64,000 nucleotides of DNA from Sphingobacterium thalpophilum (GTDB lineage: Bacteria; Bacteroidota; Bacteroidia; Sphingobacteriales; Sphingobacteriaceae): positions 2,542,001 through 2,606,000 of the forward strand of contig NZ_CP151087.1 of the NCBI RefSeq assembly GCF_038396785.1, read 5' to 3'. The notes beneath the pieces are model-generated. The model saw only the letters and a program-made list of their open reading frames with translations, had not been told where the DNA came from and searched no databases. Both the position numbers and the translations under genes were made by a program. Positions 50,266 to 59,034 of the stretch are shown here, in pieces. How positions within the stretch are numbered: position 1 is the first letter of the stretch; the number at the start of each line of letters is the position of its first letter.

Positions 50266-52670
50266 ATGATCAAGAATAATTTAAAAATAGCATGGAGAAA
50301 TTTAACCCGCAATTTCTCTACCTCGTTTATCAACATCGTTGGGTTGGCCATGGGCATTGCAACCTTCCTTCTGATCAGCTTATATGTGACCGATGAATTT
50401 AGTTTTGATCGTTACAACGAGCATGCAGACCGTATTGTACGTGTTGTTTTCAGAGGAACGGTTAAGGGCGGAACGATCAATGAGGCACATGTAATGCCAC
50501 CTGTAGCTTCGACGATGAAGTCAGAGCTGCCCGAAGTTGAAGAAACTGCACGACTAAGAATAGGTGGATCGCCTCTATTTGTCGTCAATAATAAAGTTTT
50601 CCACGAAGAAAAAATGGCTTTCGTGGATGCTTCTTTCTTCAAAATTTTCACACTCCCTTTTATTAAAGGGAATTTGTCTACAGCTATTTCTTCCCCTAAT
50701 TCTGCAGTGATATCCGAATCCACTGCCTTAAAATACTTCGGCACAAACGATGTTGTCGGTCGAGACCTCATCATCAAAGACAATACAAATATTCTCAAAA
50801 TCACTGGCGTAATTAAAGATGTTCCTCAAAACTCCCATTTTCATTTTGATGTATTTACCTCTTTGGATGCACTGGAAGATTCACGTTCAGATTCATGGAT
50901 GACCTCCGAATACTATACGTATGCGCTTCTTTCAAAAAATGCATCACGTGAAAAGCTCGAAAAAAACTTAGCCACCCTATTCGACAAACATGTTGCCACA
51001 CAATTTATGGCCGGTTTTGGCATGAGTTACCAAGAATTCAAAAAAACGGGAAATAAGATCGGTCTTTACCTACAACCGCTCACAGATATCCATCTACATT
51101 CGAATTTCAACTATGACCTCAGTGTCCCTGGGGATATACGGTACGTTTACATCTTTAGCGCTATTGCACTTTTTATGCTATTGATAGCCACTATTAATTT
51201 TATGAATTTATCTACAGCCAGTGGTTTTAAGCGATGTAAGGAAGTTGGCGTACGAAAAGTACTGGGTGCTGACAAGCAAAACCTGATGCGACAATTTATG
51301 CTAGAGGGTGTCCTCCTGACTTATATTTCCTTAGGAATAGCTCTGGGAATTGTTTTACTTGCCCTCCCCCTATTTAATCAGATTTCCGGAAAAGAGATTG
51401 ATATTCAAAAACTTGAAATATCTAAAATCATCCCCATCTTACTAGGTTTTGGTCTAATTGTCGGTCTATTTTCCAGTAGCTATCCCGCGTTATATCTATC
51501 CTCATTTAATCCGCTACGGGTATTAAAAGGGAAATAAGCCGCTCGACTAAAGGCTTTAATTTACGTAGCGGACTTGTTGTATTTCAATTCATCATTTCTG
51601 TCGGGCTTATCTTTGGAACCGTGGTCGTTGTTCAGCAGCTGGATTATATGCGTCATATTAAACTTGGATATAACAAGGATAATGTCCTTATTATACCGAG
51701 CTGGCCTTTGGGAAAAAACGAAAAGACATATTATAATTTATTGATGCAAGACAGCAGGATCAAGCATGTCTCTCATTCGTCCTATCTTCCTGCTGGAGAA
51801 AGCAACAACAACAATTTTTTCATTTATCCAGATGGCAATACTGATCAATGGGTCAAAACAATTCGTTACGATGTTGATGAAGAATATATTCCTGTTATGG
51901 GTATGCAACTTAAAGAAGGACGGAATTTCGCAAAAACATTTGGTAATGACAGCCTTTCTGTCATCATCAATGAAACCGCGGCAAAAGATCTTGGTTGGAA
52001 CGATCATAGCCTTGGCAAAATATTGACCAATAAAGACAACAAAAGCTATCGTGTTATTGGTGTCGTTAAGGATTTCCATTTTCGCTCTTTACATGAGCAG
52101 ATCTCCCCGCTTGTGATGGTTCTTAGCGATCAAGCCGGGAGTTTGATTCTTAAAACCCAAACAGCCGATATGGAGAAGCTCATTCAAAAATTAGCGTCTC
52201 TCTATCGTTCCTTTCCGACAGACATTCCATTCAGCTATTCCTTTCTGGATGAGCGATACGCACAAACCTATCAAGCAGAAGTGAAAACGGGTAAGTTACT
52301 GAGTATCTTTGCGGGGCTGACTATTTTTGTGGCTTGCCTCGGTTTATTTGGCTTGGCTATTTTTACCGCCAATCAACGCAAAAAGGAAATAGGGATCCGG
52401 AAAGTTGTTGGGGCTACAGTTCCCGACATCACACGCATGCTTTCCACTGAATTCGTCAAACTCGTTCTCATTGCCATTGTCATTTCTTCTCCCCTAGCTT
52501 GGTGGATGATGCACAAATGGTTAGAAAATTTTGCATACCGTATTGAGATGCAATGGTGGATGTTTGTACTAGCAGGCGCGCTAGCCGTTTTTATTGCTTT
52601 AATTACAGTAAGTTCACAAGCGATACGCGCAGCCCTAACAAAACCTGTCGACAGTCTACGTGATGAATAA
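50266..52670 (+). pseudogene. P12: FtsX/MacB-type permease broken by one frameshift
   Basis: Half 1 (423 residues, start MIKNNLKIAWRNLTRNFSTS, loop KEVGVRKVLGAD) ends at a TAA at 51535-51537, directly after the usual half-junction motif NPLRVLKGK. The expected continuation (SRSTKGFNLRSGLVVFQF...) is fully present in another frame from 51537, so one base is missing near 51532-51538, beside runs of A and G. Half 2 then runs without a break to 52670 with loop KEIGIRKVVGAT and end KPVDSLRDE. An independent start for half 2 at the ATG at 51621 would lose TM5. It is either a recent pseudogene, a sequencing error, or two split half-proteins. The break falls exactly at the boundary between the halves. 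Confidence 0.85.
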
Positions 52671-52682
52671 AATAGACTCGTC

Positions 52683-52720
52683 TGTTCAGCTATGGACAAA
52701 GCACTGTCCGATATCGAACA
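52683..52720 (+). promoter_or_regulatory. Paired activator site upstream of P13
   Basis: Two 16-bp palindromes start 22 bp apart: TGTTCAGCTATGGACA (52683-52698) and TGTCCGATATCGAACA (52705-52720). Flanking ACTCG/CGAGT also pair, so the RNA form is a hairpin 8 bp after the P12 stop. A TGGCC element starts 54 bp after the last base. Confidence 0.7.
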
Positions 52721-52772
52721 GCGAGTAAAAGAATCAGGAATGCAATCCGTTAATGATCAACAGGATAATTAC

Positions 52773-52789
52773 TTGGCCAAACATTTGTA
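52773..52789 (+). promoter_or_regulatory. Sigma-54-like promoter of P13
   Basis: TTGGCCAAACATTTGTA: -24 box TTGGC and -12 box TTTG(T) with the same distance as at P9, P14 and P16. It lies 72 bp before the P13 start at 52861. Confidence 0.55.
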
Positions 52790-52860
52790 TTTTTAATTTT
52801 TTAAGTAGAGCACAAGCTATCAGCAGCTCCACGACCAAAATAAATTCATATTTTAAGACA

Positions 52861-55266
52861 ATGAACTTTACAAACTTCAAGATTGCTTGGCGAAATATCG
52901 GAAAGAAAAAAGTACAAAATCTGATCAATCTAATTGGATTGACCTGCGGTATTACTTTTCTATTACTTGTAGGTGCTTATGTATGGGATGTACATCAAGT
53001 GAATAGCAATATCAAAAATATTGATCGGCAATTTTTGTTGCAAAGCAAGTATAAGAAAGAAGGATTTGGTATTGACTTAACTACATTAGGGGCACTCCCC
53101 AAAGCTTTACATGAGGAGTATCCCAACCTGGTCTCCAATTATTATCGGATTGATGGGTTGACCGGTATCGTAGCGAACGGAGCAACAATCCATGAAGAAG
53201 GCATGTCTCTTGGAGATCCCAGTCTATTGACGATGTTCGGATTCCAGATTTTAGCAGGCAATGCCAATACCGCTTTGAATAATCCCTTTTCAGTAGTCAT
53301 CAGTGACAAAGCAGCCATAAAATATTTCGGAAATGAGGATGTACTTGGCAAATCGCTACAAATAAAAAATTTCAAGGGTGAAAAACATGATTTTGAAATT
53401 ACAGCAATCATTAAATCTGATGTCCAAAACGCCATTATGGATCTCACAAAGAATATGCATGCAGACATATTTTTACCGATCATCAACGAGCAATTCTTTG
53501 GCCGATCGATAGACAATTGGGATAACCCTTATATTGCCGGTTATATCGAATTGAAACCAGGTGTAAGTGTGGAGCGCGTAGATGCCGCCATCGAAACGCT
53601 GGTAAGAAAGAATACCGATAAAGAGTTTTCCAATCAATACAGCCCTAATTTAAAACCATTGAAAACCTATTATTTGGATGACAACCAAGGGGCCGTCCGC
53701 AAAATGATACAGACGTTGGTTTGGACTGCCATTTTCATCTTGATCATGGCCATCATCAATTTCATCAATTTTAGTATCGCTCAGCACATTACGCGATTAA
53801 AGGAAATCGGTGTTCGCAAGATGATGGGATCATCTCGCATGCAACTTATTAGACAACTGATGACCGAATATATCCTGATTGTGGCCATAGCAGCATTGAT
53901 CAGTCTTCCAATTTACATCATCACGAGTCCAATCTTCGAACATGTCTTGATGCGTAAGCTACCCTCGTTGGTGGAATTGCCTATTTACTTTTTTGGTTTA
54001 CTGATTATAATGACGTTGTTCATTGGTCTACTAGCGGGGCTCTATCCAGCCATTAAACTTTCCAATGTCGCGATACTTCCGGCAGTCAAAAGCCAGTTTT
54101 CGACGCTGGGGGGCAAACAACTGGTGCGAAAAATTCTTTTGTTTTTTCAATTTGGGGTAGCCTTGCTCCTGCTTGTCTGCACATTGATTATTTCCAAACA
54201 AGTGGACCTATTTCTCTATAGCAATCTAGGTTACAACAAAGACTACTTATTAACCGTTCAGGTACCTAGAGATTGGTCCGAAGATGGTGTTCGCAAAATG
54301 GAGACTTTACAACAGGAACTCAGCCAACAGCCAGAAGTAAAATCAGTAAGCTTATCTTATGAAACTCCTGGATTGCTGGGGTCCAATATGCAGCCTGCAT
54401 TCGGGACGACAGACGACAGAGAAATCCAGGTACAACGGATTTCAAGTGATAGTCACTTTTTGGAAACCTACGAGATACCGCTAATTGCAGGAACTTTTCT
54501 TCCTAAACATTATGCAACGAATGCGGATAATAGACCAGTTGTCATCAACAAGAAGGCTATGGATGATTTTGGCTTTAAAAATGCCGAGCAAGCAATTGGT
54601 CAGCAAATAGCAATAAATGATCCTAATTACAAAATCACTATTGTGGGCGTTGCTGAAGATTTTGTAGCCAACTCACTGCATCAGGCATCTCCGCCTATTA
54701 TCTGGATGGATGTACATGAGAGTCTTCAATATCGATACCTTAGCATTCGATTGAAGCAGGGACCTCTTTCCAATGCAGTACAACAGCTCGAAAAAAAATG
54801 GAAAACGTTGCTACCTGATGCACCATTCGAATATAAATTTATGGATGAACGCATCAAAAATCTATATGAAAATGAGCTGCAGCTGCATCGCGCTTCCCAG
54901 ATTGCTACGTTTGTTTCGCTGCTGATTGTTGTATTGGGACTTACCGGATTAATATCGCTTTCCATCCATCTGCGCAATAAAGAAGTCGGCATTCGTAAAG
55001 TACTAGGGGCTTCACTAGCACATTTGATGTTGCTCTTTTCAAAAGAGTACTACGGAATCTTCCTATTTGCTGCGTTTACGACAGTTCCACTGAGTTATCT
55101 ATTGATGCAATACTGGCTACAAAATTACATCATCCGCGTAGAAATCAATGCATTTACTTACTTGTTACCATTGGGTACATTGATTGGATTGCTGAGTTTA
55201 TTGGTTGGCATTATTGTATTTCGATCAACTCGGTTTAATCCCGTTGAAAAATTAAGAGATGAATAG
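52861..55266 (+). CDS. P13: two-halved FtsX/MacB-type ABC permease
   Basis: The open frame begins at 52753, but the first 36 codons are non-family sequence and overlap the promoter. The ATG at 52861 gives MNFTNFKIAWRNIGKKKVQN, the normal start, and 801 residues. The half 1 loop is KEIGVRKMMGSS (about 314) and the half 2 loop KEVGIRKVLGAS (about 707). The second half ends FNPVEKLRDE, off the array norm. Compared with its neighbours the regions SIAQHITRLKEIG and LRNKEVGIRK are distinct, so it is a deep branch of the family. It appears to be a single-gene unit: its own promoter upstream and a strong terminator at 55281. Confidence 0.9.
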   Translation: MNFTNFKIAWRNIGKKKVQNLINLIGLTCGITFLLLVGAYVWDVHQVNSNIKNIDRQFLLQSKYKKEGFGIDLTTLGALPKALHEEYPNLVSNYYRIDGLTGIVANGATIHEEGMSLGDPSLLTMFGFQILAGNANTALNNPFSVVISDKAAIKYFGNEDVLGKSLQIKNFKGEKHDFEITAIIKSDVQNAIMDLTKNMHADIFLPIINEQFFGRSIDNWDNPYIAGYIELKPGVSVERVDAAIETLVRKNTDKEFSNQYSPNLKPLKTYYLDDNQGAVRKMIQTLVWTAIFILIMAIINFINFSIAQHITRLKEIGVRKMMGSSRMQLIRQLMTEYILIVAIAALISLPIYIITSPIFEHVLMRKLPSLVELPIYFFGLLIIMTLFIGLLAGLYPAIKLSNVAILPAVKSQFSTLGGKQLVRKILLFFQFGVALLLLVCTLIISKQVDLFLYSNLGYNKDYLLTVQVPRDWSEDGVRKMETLQQELSQQPEVKSVSLSYETPGLLGSNMQPAFGTTDDREIQVQRISSDSHFLETYEIPLIAGTFLPKHYATNADNRPVVINKKAMDDFGFKNAEQAIGQQIAINDPNYKITIVGVAEDFVANSLHQASPPIIWMDVHESLQYRYLSIRLKQGPLSNAVQQLEKKWKTLLPDAPFEYKFMDERIKNLYENELQLHRASQIATFVSLLIVVLGLTGLISLSIHLRNKEVGIRKVLGASLAHLMLLFSKEYYGIFLFAAFTTVPLSYLLMQYWLQNYIIRVEINAFTYLLPLGTLIGLLSLLVGIIVFRSTRFNPVEKLRDE

Positions 55267-55280
55267 AAAAATGAGCGTTG

Positions 55281-55325
55281 TACCCATCCAGTTGGTGTTC
55301 GTTGCGAACAGCTACTGGATGGGTA
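55281..55325. terminator. Bidirectional terminator between P13 and the HTH gene
   Basis: The outer 12-bp perfect stem (55281-55292 with 55314-55325) and inner 6-bp stem TGTTCG/CGAACA (55296-55301 with 55305-55310) are separated by 3-nt bulges. It lies between two convergent genes, 14 bp after the P13 stop. Confidence 0.8.
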
Positions 55326-55338
55326 ACTCCTTATTCCT

Positions 55339-56007
55339 TTAACCTTCATAGCTTTTCGATAGATAAACAAATCCATATTTTGATTCTTTCCGAATAAGTT
55401 TAAGCTCATCAGACCGATTGAGCAAATCTTCAAGTATCTTCATCAAGTTTTTAGGTTTTACATATGTTTCGAGTATCATACAAACCAATTTATGTATCTC
55501 ATAAGGACTCCTATTTTTATTAAAATATCCCGTGCCAACCTGCGCTTCGATGATTCTCTTGACCTTCCGAAGCTCATTCAACGTAGAAGGTTCATTTGGA
55601 TCAAAATTATGGCGGATGTCCATTATCTTAAATTCGATCTCCTGTACCCCTTCTTCAATGGATAATCTATATAAATGGTAAATAACCTCCTCAGCCAATG
55701 TATTAACGTGCAACTCATAAGCATACTTTTGCTTGGATAAATTCATCCCTAAAGGCAACATGGCATGTATACTCCCCACTTCTAACACACGACAAAAAAT
55801 ATAGTAATCAATAGCAAGAATCGTTTTAATTTTGAAAGACTCAACTTTGCTTATAAAATCCAGTGCTTTTCCCATTAAAAAAGATACTTCTTCGGGTGAG
55901 AGACCATTTGAAATACGCTGTAATATCATCCGATAAAAGAACTGCATTTCCAACGGTTGACAACGATGCTTATACACCCGTTTGAACACTTTAAAATTAT
56001 TTCTCAT
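55339..56007 (-). CDS. Unrecognised protein with an N-terminal helix-turn-helix-like region
   Basis: This is a 222-residue protein of no family I can name, start MRNNFKVFKRVYKHRCQPLE. Residues about 22-58 (FFYRMILQRISNGLSPEEVSFLMGK then DFISKVES) resemble the Xre-type helix-turn-helix found in Bacteroidota regulators. The rest is predicted helical and has no membrane segment or catalytic motif I can see. It is the only minus-strand gene inside the array and is divergent from a small Xre-type gene across 129 bp of very AT-rich DNA. I infer a regulator; a toxin-like or mobile-element role is possible but nothing specific supports it. Confidence 0.7.
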   Translation of the reverse strand: MRNNFKVFKRVYKHRCQPLEMQFFYRMILQRISNGLSPEEVSFLMGKALDFISKVESFKIKTILAIDYYIFCRVLEVGSIHAMLPLGMNLSKQKYAYELHVNTLAEEVIYHLYRLSIEEGVQEIEFKIMDIRHNFDPNEPSTLNELRKVKRIIEAQVGTGYFNKNRSPYEIHKLVCMILETYVKPKNLMKILEDLLNRSDELKLIRKESKYGFVYLSKSYEG

Positions 56008-56087
56008 TATAGCTCATATAGTTATTCCATACAAAAGAAATAGAAATAATTTAAAAATTTAAAACATTTGTATAAATAAAAATAACA

Positions 56088-56111
56088 TTTTGTATATTTA
56101 TCTATACAAAA
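56088..56111. promoter_or_regulatory. Palindromic operator candidate between the two HTH genes
   Basis: TTTTGTATA, 6 nt, then TATACAAAA forms a perfect 9-bp dyad 25 bp before the small Xre gene. Partial copies (TTTGTATAAA near 56068 and ATACAAAAG near 56029) occur in the same 129-bp gap. This suggests a self-regulated divergent control region. A TAnnTTTG promoter box is not clear. Confidence 0.5.
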
Positions 56112-56136
56112 AAAAAGAGCATACTAAATCATAACT

Positions 56137-56361
56137 ATGACAAAACTAGGTGAATTTTTAGAGAAGAAATCCGTTAATAAATCGCGAATTGCGCGAAAAA
56201 CGGGTTTAAGTAAGGCAAGAATCAATGAGTTAACGATGACCGAAACGGCCAAATTACGTTTGGATGAAATGTACCTGATCGCATTGGCTATTGATACAGA
56301 TCCAGCTAAAATGATGTTCGAATTATGTGATCATCTCCAGTTGAAAGAGATTGAAGAGTAA
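56137..56361 (+). CDS. Small Xre/Cro-type helix-turn-helix protein
   Basis: This is a 74-residue DNA-binding protein, start MTKLGEFLEKKSVNKSRIAR. The helix-turn-helix lies at about residues 12-40 (KSRIARKTGLSKARINELTM), followed by the helix LRLDEMYLIALAIDTDPAKM usual in Cro/C1-type domains and a short acidic tail. It is divergent from the 222-residue gene and 204 bp upstream of P14. Whether it acts on its own gap (palindrome at 56088-56111) or on the permease promoters is unknown. Confidence 0.85.
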   Translation: MTKLGEFLEKKSVNKSRIARKTGLSKARINELTMTETAKLRLDEMYLIALAIDTDPAKMMFELCDHLQLKEIEE

Positions 56362-56388
56362 GCAATTCTCTATTTTTCGCCAGTGCCT

Positions 56389-56442
56389 AGCTCGTCTGTG
56401 CGATACTGAACGCCAAACTGTTCGATATCGTACAGACGAGCT
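56389..56442 (+). terminator. Hairpin after the Xre gene, containing a paired activator site
   Basis: A 23-bp stem with two mismatches (56389-56411 with 56420-56442) is followed by TTTT. It can serve as the terminator of the Xre gene. The paired palindromes at 56397-56434 lie inside it. Confidence 0.65.
56397..56434 (+). promoter_or_regulatory. Paired activator site upstream of P14
   Basis: Two 16-bp sites start 22 bp apart: TGTGCGATACTGAACG (56397-56412) and TGTTCGATATCGTACA (56419-56434). The first is the weaker match to TGTnC-N6-GnACA. The TGGCA element starts 54 bp after the last base. Confidence 0.65.
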
Positions 56443-56486
56443 TTTCAATTTTAAACCAAGAAACTAATTATCAACACATTAGCAAA

Positions 56487-56503
56487 ATGGCAACGCAATT
56501 GAT
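56487..56503 (+). promoter_or_regulatory. Sigma-54-like promoter of P14
   Basis: ATGGCAACGCAATTGAT: TGGCA at -24 and TTG at -12 with the standard distance, very like the P9 element. It lies 63 bp before the P14 start. Confidence 0.6.
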
Positions 56504-56565
56504 TTCAGCTTAAACGCCTGTTTTGATTATAACTACCAATCATTCAGGCTTAAAAAAAATCTGCT

Positions 56566-59007
56566 ATGATAGGAAATAATCTCAAAATAGCTTGGCGGAA
56601 TATGGCAAAAAACAAGCTATATTCATTCATCAAGATTGGCGGCTTTGCCTTTAGTATTGCCATCTGTATTCTTATTGTTTTATATATAAAACATGAGACG
56701 AGCTATAATAAGTTTTATCCGGCGATGGATAGAGTTTACCGTTTGGTCGTTCAGTTACCTATTGAGCATAAAATCGAGCGCTGGGTTTCACTTTCTGCCC
56801 CTGTGGCGCCGACCCTGAAAGCAGAAATCCCGTCCGTTGAGCAAACGGGACGCATTCTACCAAACCCTTTATTCGGTGCGGGCAGTAACCAATTGTCATT
56901 AAATAACAGCCCTGATAGCCATTATGATGATGGATTTGTCTATGTCGATCAGTCCATTCTCGACATGTTTCCTATGCCCATGGTTTCGGGCCAGCTGTCC
57001 CACGCACTTGACAAGCCCAACACATTGGTAATCACCAGAAGCAAAGCCGAAAAATATTTTAAAAATAATCCAATTGGACAAACGATCTATCTCAACAACA
57101 ATAAGTCGAAAGCCTATACCATCACTGGGGTAATTGAAGATATGCCCAACAATTCGACCCTTGCCGGTTATAGTTTTTTTATGTCGCTCGCTGGAGAGCC
57201 TTTTTATCAAGGTGAACAGACTGCTTGGCTCAATAACAATTATACCGTCTATGTCAAATTAAAACCCAACGTAAATGTTGCACTGGCAGAAAAAGAAATT
57301 TCAAAGAATTACTTAGAAATACATTATCTCCCTGAATATCTAAAATCTGGACGTAAACTTAATCCGCTTTTCAAGCAGGCAAAAATAACCCTACAGAATG
57401 CCCTCGATATGCATCTAAAATCTGCGGATGTAAGCGACGATAAAGTGAGTACATTGAACAGAGGGGATATTCGCATGGTTTGGACCTTCGCAACTATAGC
57501 CTTATTTATTTTGTTCATTGCCTGTATTAACTTCATCAACTTATCGACAGCAAATGCAGCAACAAGAGCAAAAGAAATTGGTATCCGTAAGACTATTGGC
57601 TCCTCCAGGAAGCTGCTTATTGGACAATTTCTTGTTGAAGCAATCTGTTATAGTGTACTGTCACTGATTATCGGGCTCTTTCTAAGCTGGCTACTACTAC
57701 CCGTATTCAACCAACTAGCCAACAAATCCTTGACCATTCCCTGGATAGCGGCATACTTCTTTCCTTCTCTTTTGGCGGCTATATTGGTGATCGGCGTCCT
57801 TGCCGGAATCTACCCAGCATTGTACCTATCCAAATTTAAACCAATCACTGCACTGAAAAACAACGTCATTGGTGCCAAATCTTCGCTTTTTAGGAATAGT
57901 TTGGTTGTCTTTCAATTCGCAACCTCAATGATCCTTATCGTTGGCGCATTGGTGACCAATAAACAGATAAACTACATATTAGACAAAGATCTGGGATTTG
58001 ACAAGGACCAAGTTGTTGTGCTTCGCGGAATTGGAACATTATCGAAACAGCTTCCAAGTTTAAAAAATGAGCTAAAAAGCCTCCCAGATGTTGCTTCAGT
58101 TTCCCTGAGTGATTTTCTCCCTGTACCCATCGATGGTGCCAAACGAAATGGCAATCCGTTCTGGATTGATGGTAGAAGAGATCTCGATATGGCTACACAG
58201 GGCCAATTTTGGGAAATCGATCAGGATTATCTGAGCACATTCGGTCTTCATTTAAATAAAGGACGAAATTTTGATCCCACGAGAGCCACCGATAGCAGTT
58301 CGGCTATTATCAATCAAAAGTTGGCCGACGAACTTCAATTAAAGAATCCCATTGGTGCAAAAATCACCAATGGCAATACCTGGACGATCATTGGCGTAGT
58401 AGATGATTTTATTTTTGAGTCGTTGAAGGAGAAGGGGTATGCAGGACTTTGTATGACATTACAAGGCAATCCTTCCCTACTCTCTATTAAGGTAAAATCG
58501 CAACATCTCAAAAAGACAATCGCTGATATCACAGCAGTATGGGACAAATTTGCACCAAATCAACAAATTAACTACAGCTTTTTGGACGAAGGTTTCGAGG
58601 CCCTTTATCAAGATGTGGAACGGACCAAGAATATATTCACTTGTTTCGCTCTTGTTGCCATTTTTGTCGCTGCACTCGGGCTTTTCGGCCTTGCAACGTA
58701 TGTGACACAACAACGAACCAAAGAAATTGGCGTACGTAAGGTACTTGGAGCCAGTGCGATCAGATTACTCCGATTATTGTCTGGAGATTTTATAAAATTG
58801 GTGTTTGTAGCCTTGGTCATTGCCACACCTGTTGCGTGGTGGGCAATGAACCAATGGCTTACTAATTTTAACTATCGAATCGAAATAAATTGGCTATACT
58901 TCATTCTTGCAGGTATGAGTGCCATTTTAATTGCTTTAGGCACAATCAGCTATCAGACTTGGAAAGCCATTCGCGCCAATCCGGTGGATAGCCTGCGTGA
59001 TGAATAA
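56566..59007 (+). CDS. P14: two-halved FtsX/MacB-type ABC permease
   Basis: This is an 813-residue permease, with start MIGNNLKIAWRNMAKNKLYS. TM1 is FAFSIAICILIVLYI, and the following HETSYNKFYPAMDRVYRLVV is shared almost word for word with P15, so the two are a recent tandem duplication. The half 1 loop is KEIGIRKTIGSS (about 335) and the half 2 loop KEIGVRKVLGAS (about 718). It ends NPVDSLRDE. Domain 1 is about 20 residues longer than in P1-P13. P15 follows after 27 bp. Confidence 0.93.
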   Translation: MIGNNLKIAWRNMAKNKLYSFIKIGGFAFSIAICILIVLYIKHETSYNKFYPAMDRVYRLVVQLPIEHKIERWVSLSAPVAPTLKAEIPSVEQTGRILPNPLFGAGSNQLSLNNSPDSHYDDGFVYVDQSILDMFPMPMVSGQLSHALDKPNTLVITRSKAEKYFKNNPIGQTIYLNNNKSKAYTITGVIEDMPNNSTLAGYSFFMSLAGEPFYQGEQTAWLNNNYTVYVKLKPNVNVALAEKEISKNYLEIHYLPEYLKSGRKLNPLFKQAKITLQNALDMHLKSADVSDDKVSTLNRGDIRMVWTFATIALFILFIACINFINLSTANAATRAKEIGIRKTIGSSRKLLIGQFLVEAICYSVLSLIIGLFLSWLLLPVFNQLANKSLTIPWIAAYFFPSLLAAILVIGVLAGIYPALYLSKFKPITALKNNVIGAKSSLFRNSLVVFQFATSMILIVGALVTNKQINYILDKDLGFDKDQVVVLRGIGTLSKQLPSLKNELKSLPDVASVSLSDFLPVPIDGAKRNGNPFWIDGRRDLDMATQGQFWEIDQDYLSTFGLHLNKGRNFDPTRATDSSSAIINQKLADELQLKNPIGAKITNGNTWTIIGVVDDFIFESLKEKGYAGLCMTLQGNPSLLSIKVKSQHLKKTIADITAVWDKFAPNQQINYSFLDEGFEALYQDVERTKNIFTCFALVAIFVAALGLFGLATYVTQQRTKEIGVRKVLGASAIRLLRLLSGDFIKLVFVALVIATPVAWWAMNQWLTNFNYRIEINWLYFILAGMSAILIALGTISYQTWKAIRANPVDSLRDE

Positions 59008-59034
59008 ATACAAAAACTGTAAAAGAACTTTATT

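Noticed and set aside
52753..52860. N-terminal extension of P13 from 52753
   Set aside because: It overlaps the -24/-12-like element and is not found in the paralogues; the ATG at 52861 matches the family start.
55296..55310. TGTTC-N5-GAACA inside the terminator after P13 as a further activator site
   Set aside because: It is single, has a 5-nt rather than 6-nt centre, and no TGGC element follows; it is better explained as the inner stem of a terminator.
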